The translations under genes were made by a program, and so were the position numbers. The notes beneath the pieces are model-generated. The model made no database searches. It saw only the letters and a list, made by a program, of their open reading frames with translations, and had not been told where the DNA came from. From Photobacterium proteolyticum (GTDB lineage: Bacteria; Pseudomonadota; Gammaproteobacteria; Enterobacterales; Vibrionaceae): a stretch of 64,000 nucleotides of DNA. Positions 18,985-27,253 of this stretch are shown in pieces. Location of the stretch: assembly GCF_001939735.1 (NCBI RefSeq), contig NZ_MJIL01000051.1:16863-80862 (forward strand), given 5' to 3'. Positions within the stretch are counted from its first letter, which is position 1. The number at the start of each line of letters is the position of its first letter.

Positions 18985-19383
18985 TTATTTCAGTTTCGTT
19001 CTTAATTGCTCTATATCAATAATCCACAGCTTACCTTGAACGTTTTCAAAGCCCAGTTTTTTGGCAAAATTGGCTAAACTGTCATTGGCGCCTTCGATGC
19101 CGATATTATTGGTTTGATATTTATTTGATACCTTGACGATGAACTTGAGTAGATCGGTAGCATGTCCAGCACGGGTATGCTTAAACCCTATTTTTGCAAT
19201 CACGATAGTATCGGATTTCCACATATCTGTAGCCGGCTTGAATCTAAAATAGAGATCAAAGTGTTTCCTGCAGGCATCAATAGTGAACATATTGGATGTC
19301 GCTGGACCGGTCTTGTAATTGAACCTTTCCATGAGATAAATATTTAAGTCTTGGCAAAAAAGCTGGATTTCCTTATTTGACAT
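18985..19383 (-). CDS. Small protein with GNAT-like C-terminal half
   Basis: 132 aa, not firmly recognised. The C-terminal half has features of a GNAT acyltransferase: KHTRAGHATDLLKFI resembles the R-x-x-G-x-A/G acetyl-CoA pyrophosphate loop and helix, and NDSLANFAKKLGF resembles the N-x-x-A-x-x-x-Y/L-x-x-x-GF motif. The N-terminal half is short for a full GNAT fold. AGGAGCC precedes the ATG in the right place. Single gene, no partner. Confidence 0.55.
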   Translation of the reverse strand: MSNKEIQLFCQDLNIYLMERFNYKTGPATSNMFTIDACRKHFDLYFRFKPATDMWKSDTIVIAKIGFKHTRAGHATDLLKFIVKVSNKYQTNNIGIEGANDSLANFAKKLGFENVQGKLWIIDIEQLRTKLK

Positions 19384-19971
19384 TATAGGCTCCTTTTTCC
19401 TGCTGACATCTTACATGCCTTTCATTTTGCTGAAATATCGAATAGCTCATTGTGTTTCAACGAGATGAATAAAAGATGCATTTAACTTACATATAAGCAC
19501 TCTTGATGTCAATGAGAGTTATTCTCATCTTTGGTTTATGGCACTTATATCTGCATGCGATTACTTCTGCCGACTTGAGCTACCATTTTGTCCTTTGGAA
19601 GTGGATTGGAGGCTGAGTGCATTGCCCTTTCTTTCCTTACCTCACACATCAATATTTGGTCATTATGTAATTCCGTGAATCATCGTTTATATAATTGCGA
19701 AGTGCCCCGAAAAATTGCTCGTTTACCTATGTCTAAGTTTGATGGTAATTGTGATCTTTGTTGTTTCAGGGGAAACTGTTTTTAAAGTTTAACCATTAAA
19801 TAATGGCTGGGAATAGATTCATAAAAGGGGAAGTAGTAAATGGTTTATGACCTCTTTTTATCTTCATTTTGAGTGAATAATATAGCGATTCGGTACAAGC
19901 TGATTGCTTATATGATTCCGCCATTTTTAATGAAATAGAATATCGAGCAGTTACAATAAGGAATTAAATGA
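19384..19971. other. 588-bp region without a convincing gene
   Basis: A 65-codon frame at 19588-19785 has no ribosome site and no coding character. The notable element is a Fur-box-like palindrome at 19511-19529. A good AAGGA site precedes the next gene. No small RNA could be recognised by sequence. Confidence 0.5.
19511..19529. promoter_or_regulatory. Fur-box-like palindrome
   Basis: AATGAGAGTTATTCTCATC matches the 7-1-7 Fur arrangement as TGAGAGT-T-ATTCTCA (six of seven pairs symmetric). It lies 130 bp ahead of the small GNAT-like gene (minus) and 440 bp ahead of the mupG-like gene (plus). No iron gene is adjacent. Confidence 0.4.
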
Positions 19972-21060
19972 ATGAGAAAGTTGGGTATATCGGTTTATCC
20001 GGAATTAGCAAGCCTAGAGCGCAATAAGGAATATATAGAAACGGCAGCCAAGTATGGTTTCAGTCGTATTTTTACCTGCTTATTGTCTGTTGACGGTGAT
20101 AAAGAGCAGATCATTGCCGAATTTAAAGACATGGTATTGTGTGCGAAAGAGCATGGCTTTGAAGTCATTGCGGATGTTGCACCACATATTTTCGACGATC
20201 TTGGCATTAGCTACGAGAACTTGAGCTTCTTTAATGAGATGGGCGTGGATGGTATTCGCCTTGATGAAGGCTTTACAGGCAATGAAGAAGCCCTGATGAC
20301 ATTTAACCCATATGGGTTGCAAATCGAGCTCAACGTCAGTGTGGCGAATGGTTATCTGGACAACATTTTGTCTTTCCACCCTGATACCGATTACCTGATT
20401 GGCTGTCACAACTTCTATCCTAAGCGCCGCTCTGGTCTAACGCGTGAGCACTTTATCAAGGGCTCAAAAATCTATAAGAAACACGGTTTGCGCGTTGCAG
20501 CCTTTGTTGGGTCGGCGGTTGAGGGGGCGAAAGGTCCTTGGCCGCTGGCTGACGGTCTGTGCACTATCGAAGAGCATCGTGACTTGCCGATTGATGTACA
20601 GGCGAAAGACTTGTTCTATACCGGTGTGGTTGATGATGTCATTATTGCTAACTGCTTCCCGAGTGAGGAAGAGCTGAAGAAGCTGGGTGAGCTGCACAAA
20701 GGGCTGGTAACACTGGATGTCGAGCTGGAAGTCGAGCTTAACGATGATGAGGAAACTATCGCATTTGAAGAACTACACTTCTTCCGTGGAGATTGCGGCG
20801 AATACACTATTCGCTCCACCATGCCTCGTCTTAAGTTTAAAGATGCAGTGATCCCGGAGAAAAATGCGCGCCAGATCCGCCGGGGAGATGTGATTCTCGA
20901 TAATGCCAACTCGCCACGCTACAAAGGTGAGCTGCATGTCGCACTGGTTGATTTCGACAATGACGGCAGCAGCAATGTTATCGGCCGTGTCACTGATACC
21001 AACTTACGCTTCCTGGATCAGATCCAGCCTTGGCAGAAGTTCAAGCTGGCCAAAGCGTAA
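19972..21060 (+). CDS. MupG-family 6-phospho-N-acetylmuramidase (DUF871)
   Basis: 362 aa. The N-terminal region is a TIM barrel beginning KLGISVYPE with RIFTCLLS and VDGIRLDEGF strands, and the C-terminal ~110 residues form a small beta-domain, the layout of the DUF871/MupG family. MupG of Staphylococcus cleaves MurNAc-6-phosphate-GlcNAc in cell wall recycling. No PTS or murQ gene adjoins, so the exact sugar substrate is open. AAGGAATT upstream sets the ATG at 19972; the ATG at 19968 is out of frame. Confidence 0.78.
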   Translation: MRKLGISVYPELASLERNKEYIETAAKYGFSRIFTCLLSVDGDKEQIIAEFKDMVLCAKEHGFEVIADVAPHIFDDLGISYENLSFFNEMGVDGIRLDEGFTGNEEALMTFNPYGLQIELNVSVANGYLDNILSFHPDTDYLIGCHNFYPKRRSGLTREHFIKGSKIYKKHGLRVAAFVGSAVEGAKGPWPLADGLCTIEEHRDLPIDVQAKDLFYTGVVDDVIIANCFPSEEELKKLGELHKGLVTLDVELEVELNDDEETIAFEELHFFRGDCGEYTIRSTMPRLKFKDAVIPEKNARQIRRGDVILDNANSPRYKGELHVALVDFDNDGSSNVIGRVTDTNLRFLDQIQPWQKFKLAKA

Positions 21061-21125
21061 TTGCGTTTAATAGGATTGGTATCCTCTTAGCCAGACTAAA
21101 AAATTGCCTGACAATGTTAATAAAC

Positions 21126-21148
21126 AAAGCCGAGCAACTGCTCGGCTT
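21126..21148 (+). terminator. Terminator after the mupG-like gene
   Basis: AAGCCGAGCA-act-TGCTCGGCTT-type hairpin with short T-run, between convergent genes. Confidence 0.8.
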
Positions 21149-21188
21149 TAGCTATTTAAGTCATTTGAAATTGGCTGTTTATTGGTGG

Positions 21189-22868
21189 TTAACCAAGCCA
21201 GGAAAGCCAGTTTTCACGCTCATTCCGTGCAATATTCAGCTTGTCATGAAGAATATCAGCAAGCGCCTTTCTGGCTTTATTGTTGGCACTACCGGCAGCA
21301 ATCGCTTTCACGCACAAGACACCAAATACGCCGAGTAGTGCATATGGGATCACCAGTAATTCTTGCATGTAGTTGGCAGAGAAGTAGAAGTAGAGCCCAC
21401 CAGCGGCTGCCAGAAGAAGCAAGTTTACTGCTTTTGTCGCCCCTGTTTTGTCAAGCTGGGTAATACACTCTTTCTGCCACAGATCATCTTTAGTCAGGTT
21501 AAAGTAGTACTGTTGGAAGCTGGTCTTGTCCTGATCACCGAAGTTTGCTTCAGCAAAACCAATCATTACATGGTCACCAACATCGGTGCTGCCAAGTTGG
21601 GTACTACCTGGATTATACGGATATTCCTTACCATTAAGTGTACGAATGACAAGGTAGCCGTTGATGTTAGAACGACGGTGGTTAACACTGCTCACTACAC
21701 GTGACTCAGTACGTGTAGTATGGCCGTAGCCATTCTTATAGGTCGTTGTTTCAATCTGCTCTTCAGTCCAGCTGTTAATGTTGGATGTCAGATCCCGGTC
21801 GATCACTGTGCCAAATAGCACATGGCCGTTCAGCGTACCAGTCGCTGAGCCAATGGCGTATTTATGCGTATAATCAGTCGCTTCTGAATACAGGGCAGGA
21901 GAGACTTTTTCAATCAAGCGTTCTTGGGCTGAAATTGTCGTTTTTTGCTGCACTGTTACTTCAGTACTTTCCTCGCTGCCACAGTTTGCTTCTGCAGTTG
22001 GCTCTGGAGCCACATTGCTACTGCTACCACACTTAAAGCAATAGCTTGATGAGGATGGAATGCGGGTATCGCAGTCAGGGCAGATACAGTCGTTTGGCTG
22101 GTAGATACGCTTGATGTGCGTTGCCTGGAGCTCGTTGGTCTGGCAGCCAAGCATACGTTTCAGATAATGCTTGATTGTACTGTGGAGCTCGGTTTCTTCC
22201 TCGAAGCGCGCCTTGTCTTTACGAATGGATAAGGTTGCCAAAATACCCCAGAGTACAGCGCCGATAACAAGGAAGCTATCCATGGTCATGTAGATACGCT
22301 GGCTGTTAATAAACCAGAACAATAATCCCATTAGAATCGCACTACCTAATAAGGTGCTGAAAATACTGCTGGAAATATTGCGTGGTGTCGGATTATAGAT
22401 AGGATCCAGGCTTGAACGCTGGCCTTTGTCGTTGTGAAGAACGACAGCCGGTGCCCAGTCATCGTTGGTGACAATTTCCTTGGAGTCTTTGCCTAATACT
22501 TTGTAGGTTTTCGTTGCCGGGGTTGGGCGGAAAACAGTAATAATGTCGCCTTTGTTCAGGCTGTCGAGGAAGTCATCTTCGGATGAAAGTGTAAGCTGAC
22601 GTTTGTTTTCACCGTCATCAAGGGTTACCCACCAACAACCGACTTCTTTGTTATTTGATTTATTCCTTAAGATACGCTTATAGCGGTGCGTGTCGGTCAT
22701 GACACCCGTAAACACCTCGGCGTTTGGCAGCTTTTCGTGAATCTTGGCAATTTCAGAATCAATATCACGACACTGGTTGATGGTCATTTTCGTTTGATGC
22801 TGATCACCGCATTGTGGGCAATATGAGTCGGAAAGATAACGTGCAGACTCGCACTTTGAACAAAGCAT
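21189..22868 (-). CDS. Zinc-ribbon membrane protein of unknown function
   Basis: 559 aa, not recognised. An N-terminal zinc ribbon has cysteines at 3, 6, 17 and 20. A soluble region with SH3-like strands follows, then two membrane segments (about 168-218), a second zinc ribbon with CPDC...CFKC near residues 265-285, a long soluble domain (about 310-475), and two more membrane segments (about 478-525) before a basic tail. The sequence is its own transcription unit. Two double-CxxC ribbons on one membrane protein suggest a sensor, scaffold or envelope-stress role, but there is no direct evidence. Confidence 0.75.
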   Translation of the reverse strand: MLCSKCESARYLSDSYCPQCGDQHQTKMTINQCRDIDSEIAKIHEKLPNAEVFTGVMTDTHRYKRILRNKSNNKEVGCWWVTLDDGENKRQLTLSSEDDFLDSLNKGDIITVFRPTPATKTYKVLGKDSKEIVTNDDWAPAVVLHNDKGQRSSLDPIYNPTPRNISSSIFSTLLGSAILMGLLFWFINSQRIYMTMDSFLVIGAVLWGILATLSIRKDKARFEEETELHSTIKHYLKRMLGCQTNELQATHIKRIYQPNDCICPDCDTRIPSSSSYCFKCGSSSNVAPEPTAEANCGSEESTEVTVQQKTTISAQERLIEKVSPALYSEATDYTHKYAIGSATGTLNGHVLFGTVIDRDLTSNINSWTEEQIETTTYKNGYGHTTRTESRVVSSVNHRRSNINGYLVIRTLNGKEYPYNPGSTQLGSTDVGDHVMIGFAEANFGDQDKTSFQQYYFNLTKDDLWQKECITQLDKTGATKAVNLLLLAAAGGLYFYFSANYMQELLVIPYALLGVFGVLCVKAIAAGSANNKARKALADILHDKLNIARNERENWLSWLG

Positions 22869-23059
22869 ACAACTCCTTGGTTTTTACTTAATATGCAGTT
22901 TGTTATTAAGAAATTGGTCGCGCATAGTATCAGTGAGGCTTTGTCATATCAAATATTTCAATGACTTATGTGTCATGTGTATCATTTTGTAATGGAGCAA
23001 GTAATAATCAAGAGTGTCCCAGATAGCAGAATTTATATGCAACCGTTACACAAAGGCGG

Positions 23060-23950
23060 CTAGGTATTTACCTGCTGTGACCGGACAATTTCTTCGTTTA
23101 CCCAGTTCAGTAGCTGCTTGATTGCCCGGGACAGTACCTGATTTTGCCTGACAATATAGCCGAGACTGGTGGTCGGGAAATCGGGGAGCGGTGTGACGGT
23201 TGTTTGCAAGTTAAGTTTGGGGTGGAGGGAAAATTCCGGCACTATCGCGACTCCGAACCCTGCTTCGGCCCAGTCAATTTGGGCATCGACACTACCGACT
23301 TCCATTACACGGTAAGTTGGCAGGTTGAGGGTTGGCAGGGCGGCATCAAGCAGATCACGGGTACGGGTATCGTGGCCGAGCAAGATCAGTGTGGGTTCTT
23401 CCTGCTTGTTTGTCTGGATTCCTTGCTGCCAGCTTTGCAATCCATTGCCGAGCGCGCACCACTTAACCTGTTGTAATTCGGTAAAATGCAACGGTTGGCT
23501 TTCCTTCTGCGCCATCACGAAGCCCAGATCTGCCTTGGCACTTTTCACCAGCTCGGCGGCCTGTGATGAAGTCGTGTTGAGTAGCGACAAATCAATACCG
23601 GGAAACTCCTGCTTAAACGACTGGAAAGGTGAAATCAGCAGCAGCCTTGAAATGATATCACTGGCGGCGATAGTCAGAGTTCCCTGACACAAGTCGTTGA
23701 TAGCATTAAGATCGGCCTGACAAACCTGTAATTCCATCAGGGTATTTTCTGCACTTTGCAAGAGTCGTTCGCCGGCCTGCGTTAACCGAAACGGGTTACG
23801 CTCAATCAGCTTAACGCGGGTGGTCTGTTCGAGCTGTTTGATATGGAGGCTGACATTGGGCTGGGTCATATGCAGTTCAGTGGCAGTTTTGCCGAAGTGT
23901 TCTAACTTAGCCAAGGTGACAAAGGTGTTTAGCCAGTGAATATCTAACAT
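23060..23950 (-). CDS. LysR-family regulator divergent from purA2
   Basis: 296 aa. The N-terminal winged helix-turn-helix is clear: LNTFVTLAKLEHFGKTATEL then HMTQPNVSLHIKQLE. The C-terminal half is a periplasmic-binding-type effector domain. It lies 157 bp from and divergent to the second adenylosuccinate synthetase; LysR regulators commonly control the divergent gene, so purA2 is the likely target. Effector unknown. Confidence 0.85.
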   Translation of the reverse strand: MLDIHWLNTFVTLAKLEHFGKTATELHMTQPNVSLHIKQLEQTTRVKLIERNPFRLTQAGERLLQSAENTLMELQVCQADLNAINDLCQGTLTIAASDIISRLLLISPFQSFKQEFPGIDLSLLNTTSSQAAELVKSAKADLGFVMAQKESQPLHFTELQQVKWCALGNGLQSWQQGIQTNKQEEPTLILLGHDTRTRDLLDAALPTLNLPTYRVMEVGSVDAQIDWAEAGFGVAIVPEFSLHPKLNLQTTVTPLPDFPTTSLGYIVRQNQVLSRAIKQLLNWVNEEIVRSQQVNT

Positions 23951-24107
23951 GCTGCTCTCTGATAGTGGGCGCCAGAATTGGCTCTATTCTACGCCTGTTA
24001 GTGGAAAATCCCATATGGAATTCTTATCAAGCTAATAACGATTATTAATTTTTCTTATTTCAAGCTGGGGAATAGGATAGTGGCATCGCTTTTAAGGAGA
24101 GTTAATC

Positions 24108-25364
24108 ATGTCGTCTATTGTTGTTGTTGGTGCGAACTGGGGTGATGAAGGCAAAGGCCGTATCGTTGATTATTTAGCCGATCAGGCCTCAGCGAGTATT
24201 CGTTTTCAGGGCGGAAACAATGCTGGCCACACCGTAGTTAACGAGTTTGGCACATTCAAGCTGCACCAGCTTCCAAGCGGCGTATTTAATCCTGATTGTA
24301 TTGCGGTGCTAGGTCCAGGCATGGTGATCAGTCCGGCGCCATTAACCGAAGAATTGGCTGAGGTAAAAGCTGCTGGCGTTAACGTCAACATGCGTATCTC
24401 AGACCGTGCGACGCTTTGTCTTCCACTCCACGCTATTGAAGACACACTTGAAGAAGAGCGCTTGGGTGATGGTGCCTACGGGTCGACACGTCAGGGCATA
24501 GCGCCCGCTTATGGCGACCGAGTCATGAAAAAAGGTATCTTGGTTGGTTGGTTGAAACAGCCAGAAGTATTGCGTGAGCGCATTCAGTTTATGATGGATT
24601 GGAAACTGCCTCAGCTTAAAGCTTTGTATCCATCCTTTGAATTTGAGCAGACTGCTGAAGAAATGACACAGTGGCTGCTTGAAGTATCAGCACCTTGGCG
24701 TGATGCAATCTGCAATGTCACCTTGCCGTTGAAAGAGCTACAGGCAAAAGAGCAAAATCTGTTGTTTGAAGCACAGCTGGGTGCTGGACGAGATTTGGTT
24801 TACGGCGAATACCCGTGGACGACATCATCCAACGTGATCTCAACCTACGCTGGTATTGGTAGCGGTTTGCCGGCACTGCGCCCAGAGCGTGTTATTGCGG
24901 TTGCCAAGGCATTCAGTTCATCTGTGGGCACCGGTACCCTGATCACGGCGATGGAAGAGCAAGATGCATTCCGTGAGTCAGCCAACGAATATGGTGCAGT
25001 TACCGGCCGTCCGCGTGATATGGGCTATTTTGATGCCGTTGCAACGCGTAACGGGGTGGAAATTCAGGCTGCGACCGAGATTGCGCTAACTAAGCTTGAT
25101 TGCCTGAGCGGCATGGCTGATCTGAAGATCTGTGTTGATTATGACGGCGAACACAGCGAGAACCCAATTTGGCCGCAAACGGCTTCACTTGCGCCAGTAT
25201 ATGAGCAGATGGAAGGTTGGAGCGAAGATATTACCGGATGCCGTACATTCGAAAGTCTGCCAGTTGCCGCGCAGAAGTATGTACTGCGTATCGAAGAACT
25301 CATGGGTGTACCGGTCAAAATGATTTCGGTAGGCCCGGAGCGTGAGCAAATGATTAATCGCTAA
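24108..25364 (+). CDS. purA2: Second adenylosuccinate synthetase (diverged paralog)
   Basis: 418 aa member of the PurA family, which joins IMP and aspartate with GTP to give adenylosuccinate. The catalytic loop NWGDEGKG with the general-base aspartate and the GGNNAGHT histidine motif are intact, as is YPWTTSSN. Other sites differ from PurA: FEGAQG is FEAQLG, the GTTGRGIGPAY region reads GSTRQGIAPAY, and the aspartate-binding loop GATTGRRRR reads GAVTGRPRD. Vibrio and Photobacterium genomes are known to carry a second, divergent copy named PurA2. Divergent LysR regulator upstream. AAGGAGAG precedes the ATG. Confidence 0.88.
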   Translation: MSSIVVVGANWGDEGKGRIVDYLADQASASIRFQGGNNAGHTVVNEFGTFKLHQLPSGVFNPDCIAVLGPGMVISPAPLTEELAEVKAAGVNVNMRISDRATLCLPLHAIEDTLEEERLGDGAYGSTRQGIAPAYGDRVMKKGILVGWLKQPEVLRERIQFMMDWKLPQLKALYPSFEFEQTAEEMTQWLLEVSAPWRDAICNVTLPLKELQAKEQNLLFEAQLGAGRDLVYGEYPWTTSSNVISTYAGIGSGLPALRPERVIAVAKAFSSSVGTGTLITAMEEQDAFRESANEYGAVTGRPRDMGYFDAVATRNGVEIQAATEIALTKLDCLSGMADLKICVDYDGEHSENPIWPQTASLAPVYEQMEGWSEDITGCRTFESLPVAAQKYVLRIEELMGVPVKMISVGPEREQMINR

Positions 25365-25404
25365 TACAGCGGTTAGGAGTTGTTCACATACCCAGGGAAG
25401 CAAT

Positions 25405-25430
25405 CAGGCTGGCCAGCAATGGTCAGCCTG
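25405..25430. terminator. Terminator after purA2
   Basis: CAGGCTGGCC-agcaat-GGTCAGCCTG followed by TTTGT, between convergent purA2 and the transglycosylase gene. Almost the same hairpin follows fliJ at 61693-61718. Confidence 0.78.
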
Positions 25431-25466
25431 TTTGTCATATTTATTGCAAAAAGACATGATTGAGCA

Positions 25467-26378
25467 CTAAAGGCTTATAAGTGGTGGTACTGGTTTCATG
25501 TTGATGACTTGCCGAATTTCGAACAGTTCATTCAGCAGAACTTTTTGCTGCGCATCGAGCGAGTTAGAAGGCATAGTGACTGCGTCTAAAAGTCTATTGC
25601 GGCTGAGACCTGCGATATCGACAATATTCATCAGGGCATAGAACTTGTGTACATAATTAATGGTTTCTTGCGGTAAGTGAAGTGAGGGAAAGTGTTGTTT
25701 GTCTTGCTGGTTCATTGCTCGCTGCACTCGACCTTCACCTGAATTGTAGGCAGCCAGGGTTAACATCAAGTCTTGGTTAAACTTCCGGTAAAGAAACCGG
25801 AGGTAGGCGATAGCTGCCTCGGTGCTGCGGTTAACGTCAAAACGCTCGTCTTGCCGCTCATTCACATTAAGGCCAAATCGCTTGGCGGTTGCTGGCATCA
25901 ACTGCCATAGACCAGCGGCATTGGCGGGTGATACCACCGTAGGGTTGAATGTCGATTCCAACATAGGGATGAGAACCAGGCTCTTGGGCAGTTGGTGTTT
26001 CTCCAGTTGGCCGATGATTTGTTGGACCGTGGGCAGAAAACGCAGAAATTGCTGGTTAATCAATTCCTGGTGGGGGAGGAGCATTTGGTAATGGTGATTG
26101 ACCTGAGATTGAAAATGCTGTTGGTTTGCAGTGCTTATGGTGCTGTAACTATGATTCGGGTAGGTAAGCACAGCTAACATGAGTACACTCAGGCAGAGCG
26201 GGCTGGGTTTACCCGAAAATACGAGGTGCAGCCAAGCTCTGATACGACGGAGCAGATCCCGCATGAGTGGTAAACGGTTTGTCGTAATGCTATCAATCAA
26301 GCTTTTATGCATTCTTACCGCTACCCTGTAAGTATGCCTGCGACCGTGTATCCATGATTGAACATAATTGAGTTCCAT
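25467..26378 (-). CDS. Lytic transglycosylase of the lateral flagellar locus
   Basis: 303 aa with a hydrophobic N-terminal export or anchor segment (about residues 57-73) and a C-terminal SLT domain. The catalytic glutamate is E141 in PMLESTFNP; GLWQLMPATAKRFG (156-169) and AAYNSGEGRV complete the family motifs. It cleaves peptidoglycan in the periplasm. It starts 4 bp after the flgN stop with AGGATC as ribosome site, so it is in the flgA/M/N transcription direction. Since the FlgJ of this locus lacks its muramidase domain, this enzyme probably opens the wall for the lateral rod. The basic N-terminus is long; a later start at M39 is possible. Confidence 0.85.
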   Translation of the reverse strand: MELNYVQSWIHGRRHTYRVAVRMHKSLIDSITTNRLPLMRDLLRRIRAWLHLVFSGKPSPLCLSVLMLAVLTYPNHSYSTISTANQQHFQSQVNHHYQMLLPHQELINQQFLRFLPTVQQIIGQLEKHQLPKSLVLIPMLESTFNPTVVSPANAAGLWQLMPATAKRFGLNVNERQDERFDVNRSTEAAIAYLRFLYRKFNQDLMLTLAAYNSGEGRVQRAMNQQDKQHFPSLHLPQETINYVHKFYALMNIVDIAGLSRNRLLDAVTMPSNSLDAQQKVLLNELFEIRQVINMKPVPPLISL

Positions 26379-26384
26379 CAGATC

Positions 26385-26831
26385 CTAGAGCTGCATAAGA
26401 TTACCTGATGAGTAGCTTTGCTTATTATTCACCTGCTGCAGCATTTCGCTATAAGATGCTGAGATCTGTCCGTTAAGCTGATTGAGCTGGTGACATGATC
26501 GGATACACAGTTCTAAAGTTTGCCAGTACTCGTTCATTGGTTTCTTGAGTTTTTCGGGTAATGCCTGGAGCAGGGTTGCCATGCCTGCTTTGGTTTGGCT
26601 TAGCCCCAATAGTGCCATCAGTTCAGAGCGCTTTGCGGCACTTCGACTCAGGTTGGCTATTAATGGCCGCTGTTTGGCAATCAATTCCTGGAGCGCTTCT
26701 CCGTCAAATTTCAGATAGCTTTCTTGCTGTTCAACCATCAGTTGATGAAGTTGCTTATATTGGCGAACATCATGCTGAATACCTTTCATAATCAGCATGA
26801 TAGCCTGTTGTTTATTGATTGGATTCGCCAT
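26385..26831 (-). CDS. flgN: FlgN-type chaperone for hook-associated proteins
   Basis: 148 aa, largely alpha-helical with regular hydrophobic spacing as in FlgN, the cytoplasmic export chaperone for FlgK and FlgL. Assignment leans on position: directly downstream of flgM in the lateral locus. The ATG at 26831 is chosen because GGGAGG lies seven bases upstream; an earlier in-frame start exists at 26867. Confidence 0.78.
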   Translation of the reverse strand: MANPINKQQAIMLIMKGIQHDVRQYKQLHQLMVEQQESYLKFDGEALQELIAKQRPLIANLSRSAAKRSELMALLGLSQTKAGMATLLQALPEKLKKPMNEYWQTLELCIRSCHQLNQLNGQISASYSEMLQQVNNKQSYSSGNLMQL

Positions 26832-26901
26832 TGTCGCCTCCCTGATCCCAGATAGGTTGGTATCCATATATGGCTACTTATAGCCAGTTAGTTAAATGTG
26901 C

Positions 26902-27183
26902 TTATTCATGCCCGGTATGGAAACGCATGAGTGCGCTGGACAGGGCTGAAATATCTAGATCAAGCTCACCTCGTGCCAATGCCTGCTTCACGGATTCTAC
27001 TTTGGCCATATCCACATCCGGCAGCTGATTGAATGAATCTTGTGCCTTTGATAGCAACTGAGTATCGATACTCACTTGGGGCTCGGCTGTTTGTGTCGCC
27101 GATGATAGCTGTAAAGTTTTTGACTCTGGTTTACCTAACTGGTTTGGCTGCACGTGTGTGCCAATCACTTTATCGATTTTCAT
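26902..27183 (-). CDS. flgM: Anti-sigma-28 factor FlgM
   Basis: 93 aa. The N-terminus MKIDKVIG and the C-terminal helices (VESVKQALARGELDLD then ISALSSALMRFHTG) match FlgM, which holds the flagellar sigma factor inactive until it is exported through the finished hook. Its partner here should be LafS, encoded 13 kb away in the same locus. GGAGCC precedes the ATG. Confidence 0.88.
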   Translation of the reverse strand: MKIDKVIGTHVQPNQLGKPESKTLQLSSATQTAEPQVSIDTQLLSKAQDSFNQLPDVDMAKVESVKQALARGELDLDISALSSALMRFHTGHE

Positions 27184-27216
27184 GGCTGGTGGCTCCTATT
27201 TCTCTCTACTAACTAT

Positions 27217-27245
27217 TTAGAGCGGCAGTGTGATCCGTTTTATTA
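27217..27245 (-). promoter_or_regulatory. Candidate lateral sigma-28 promoter of flgM
   Basis: Read on the minus strand: TAAT, a 15-bp spacer, then GCCGCTCTAA. The lafA upstream region has the same arrangement. It resembles the TAAA-N15-GCCGATAA flagellar sigma consensus only partly. Confidence 0.35.
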
Positions 27246-27253
27246 AACAATAA

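Noticed and set aside
19588..19785. 65-codon frame between the GNAT-like and mupG-like genes
   Set aside because: No ribosome site, no coding bias, cysteine-rich random composition; I regard it as chance.
19528..19840. RyhB-like small RNA behind the Fur-like box
   Set aside because: The conserved RyhB core around CACATTGCTCACATT was not found on either strand.
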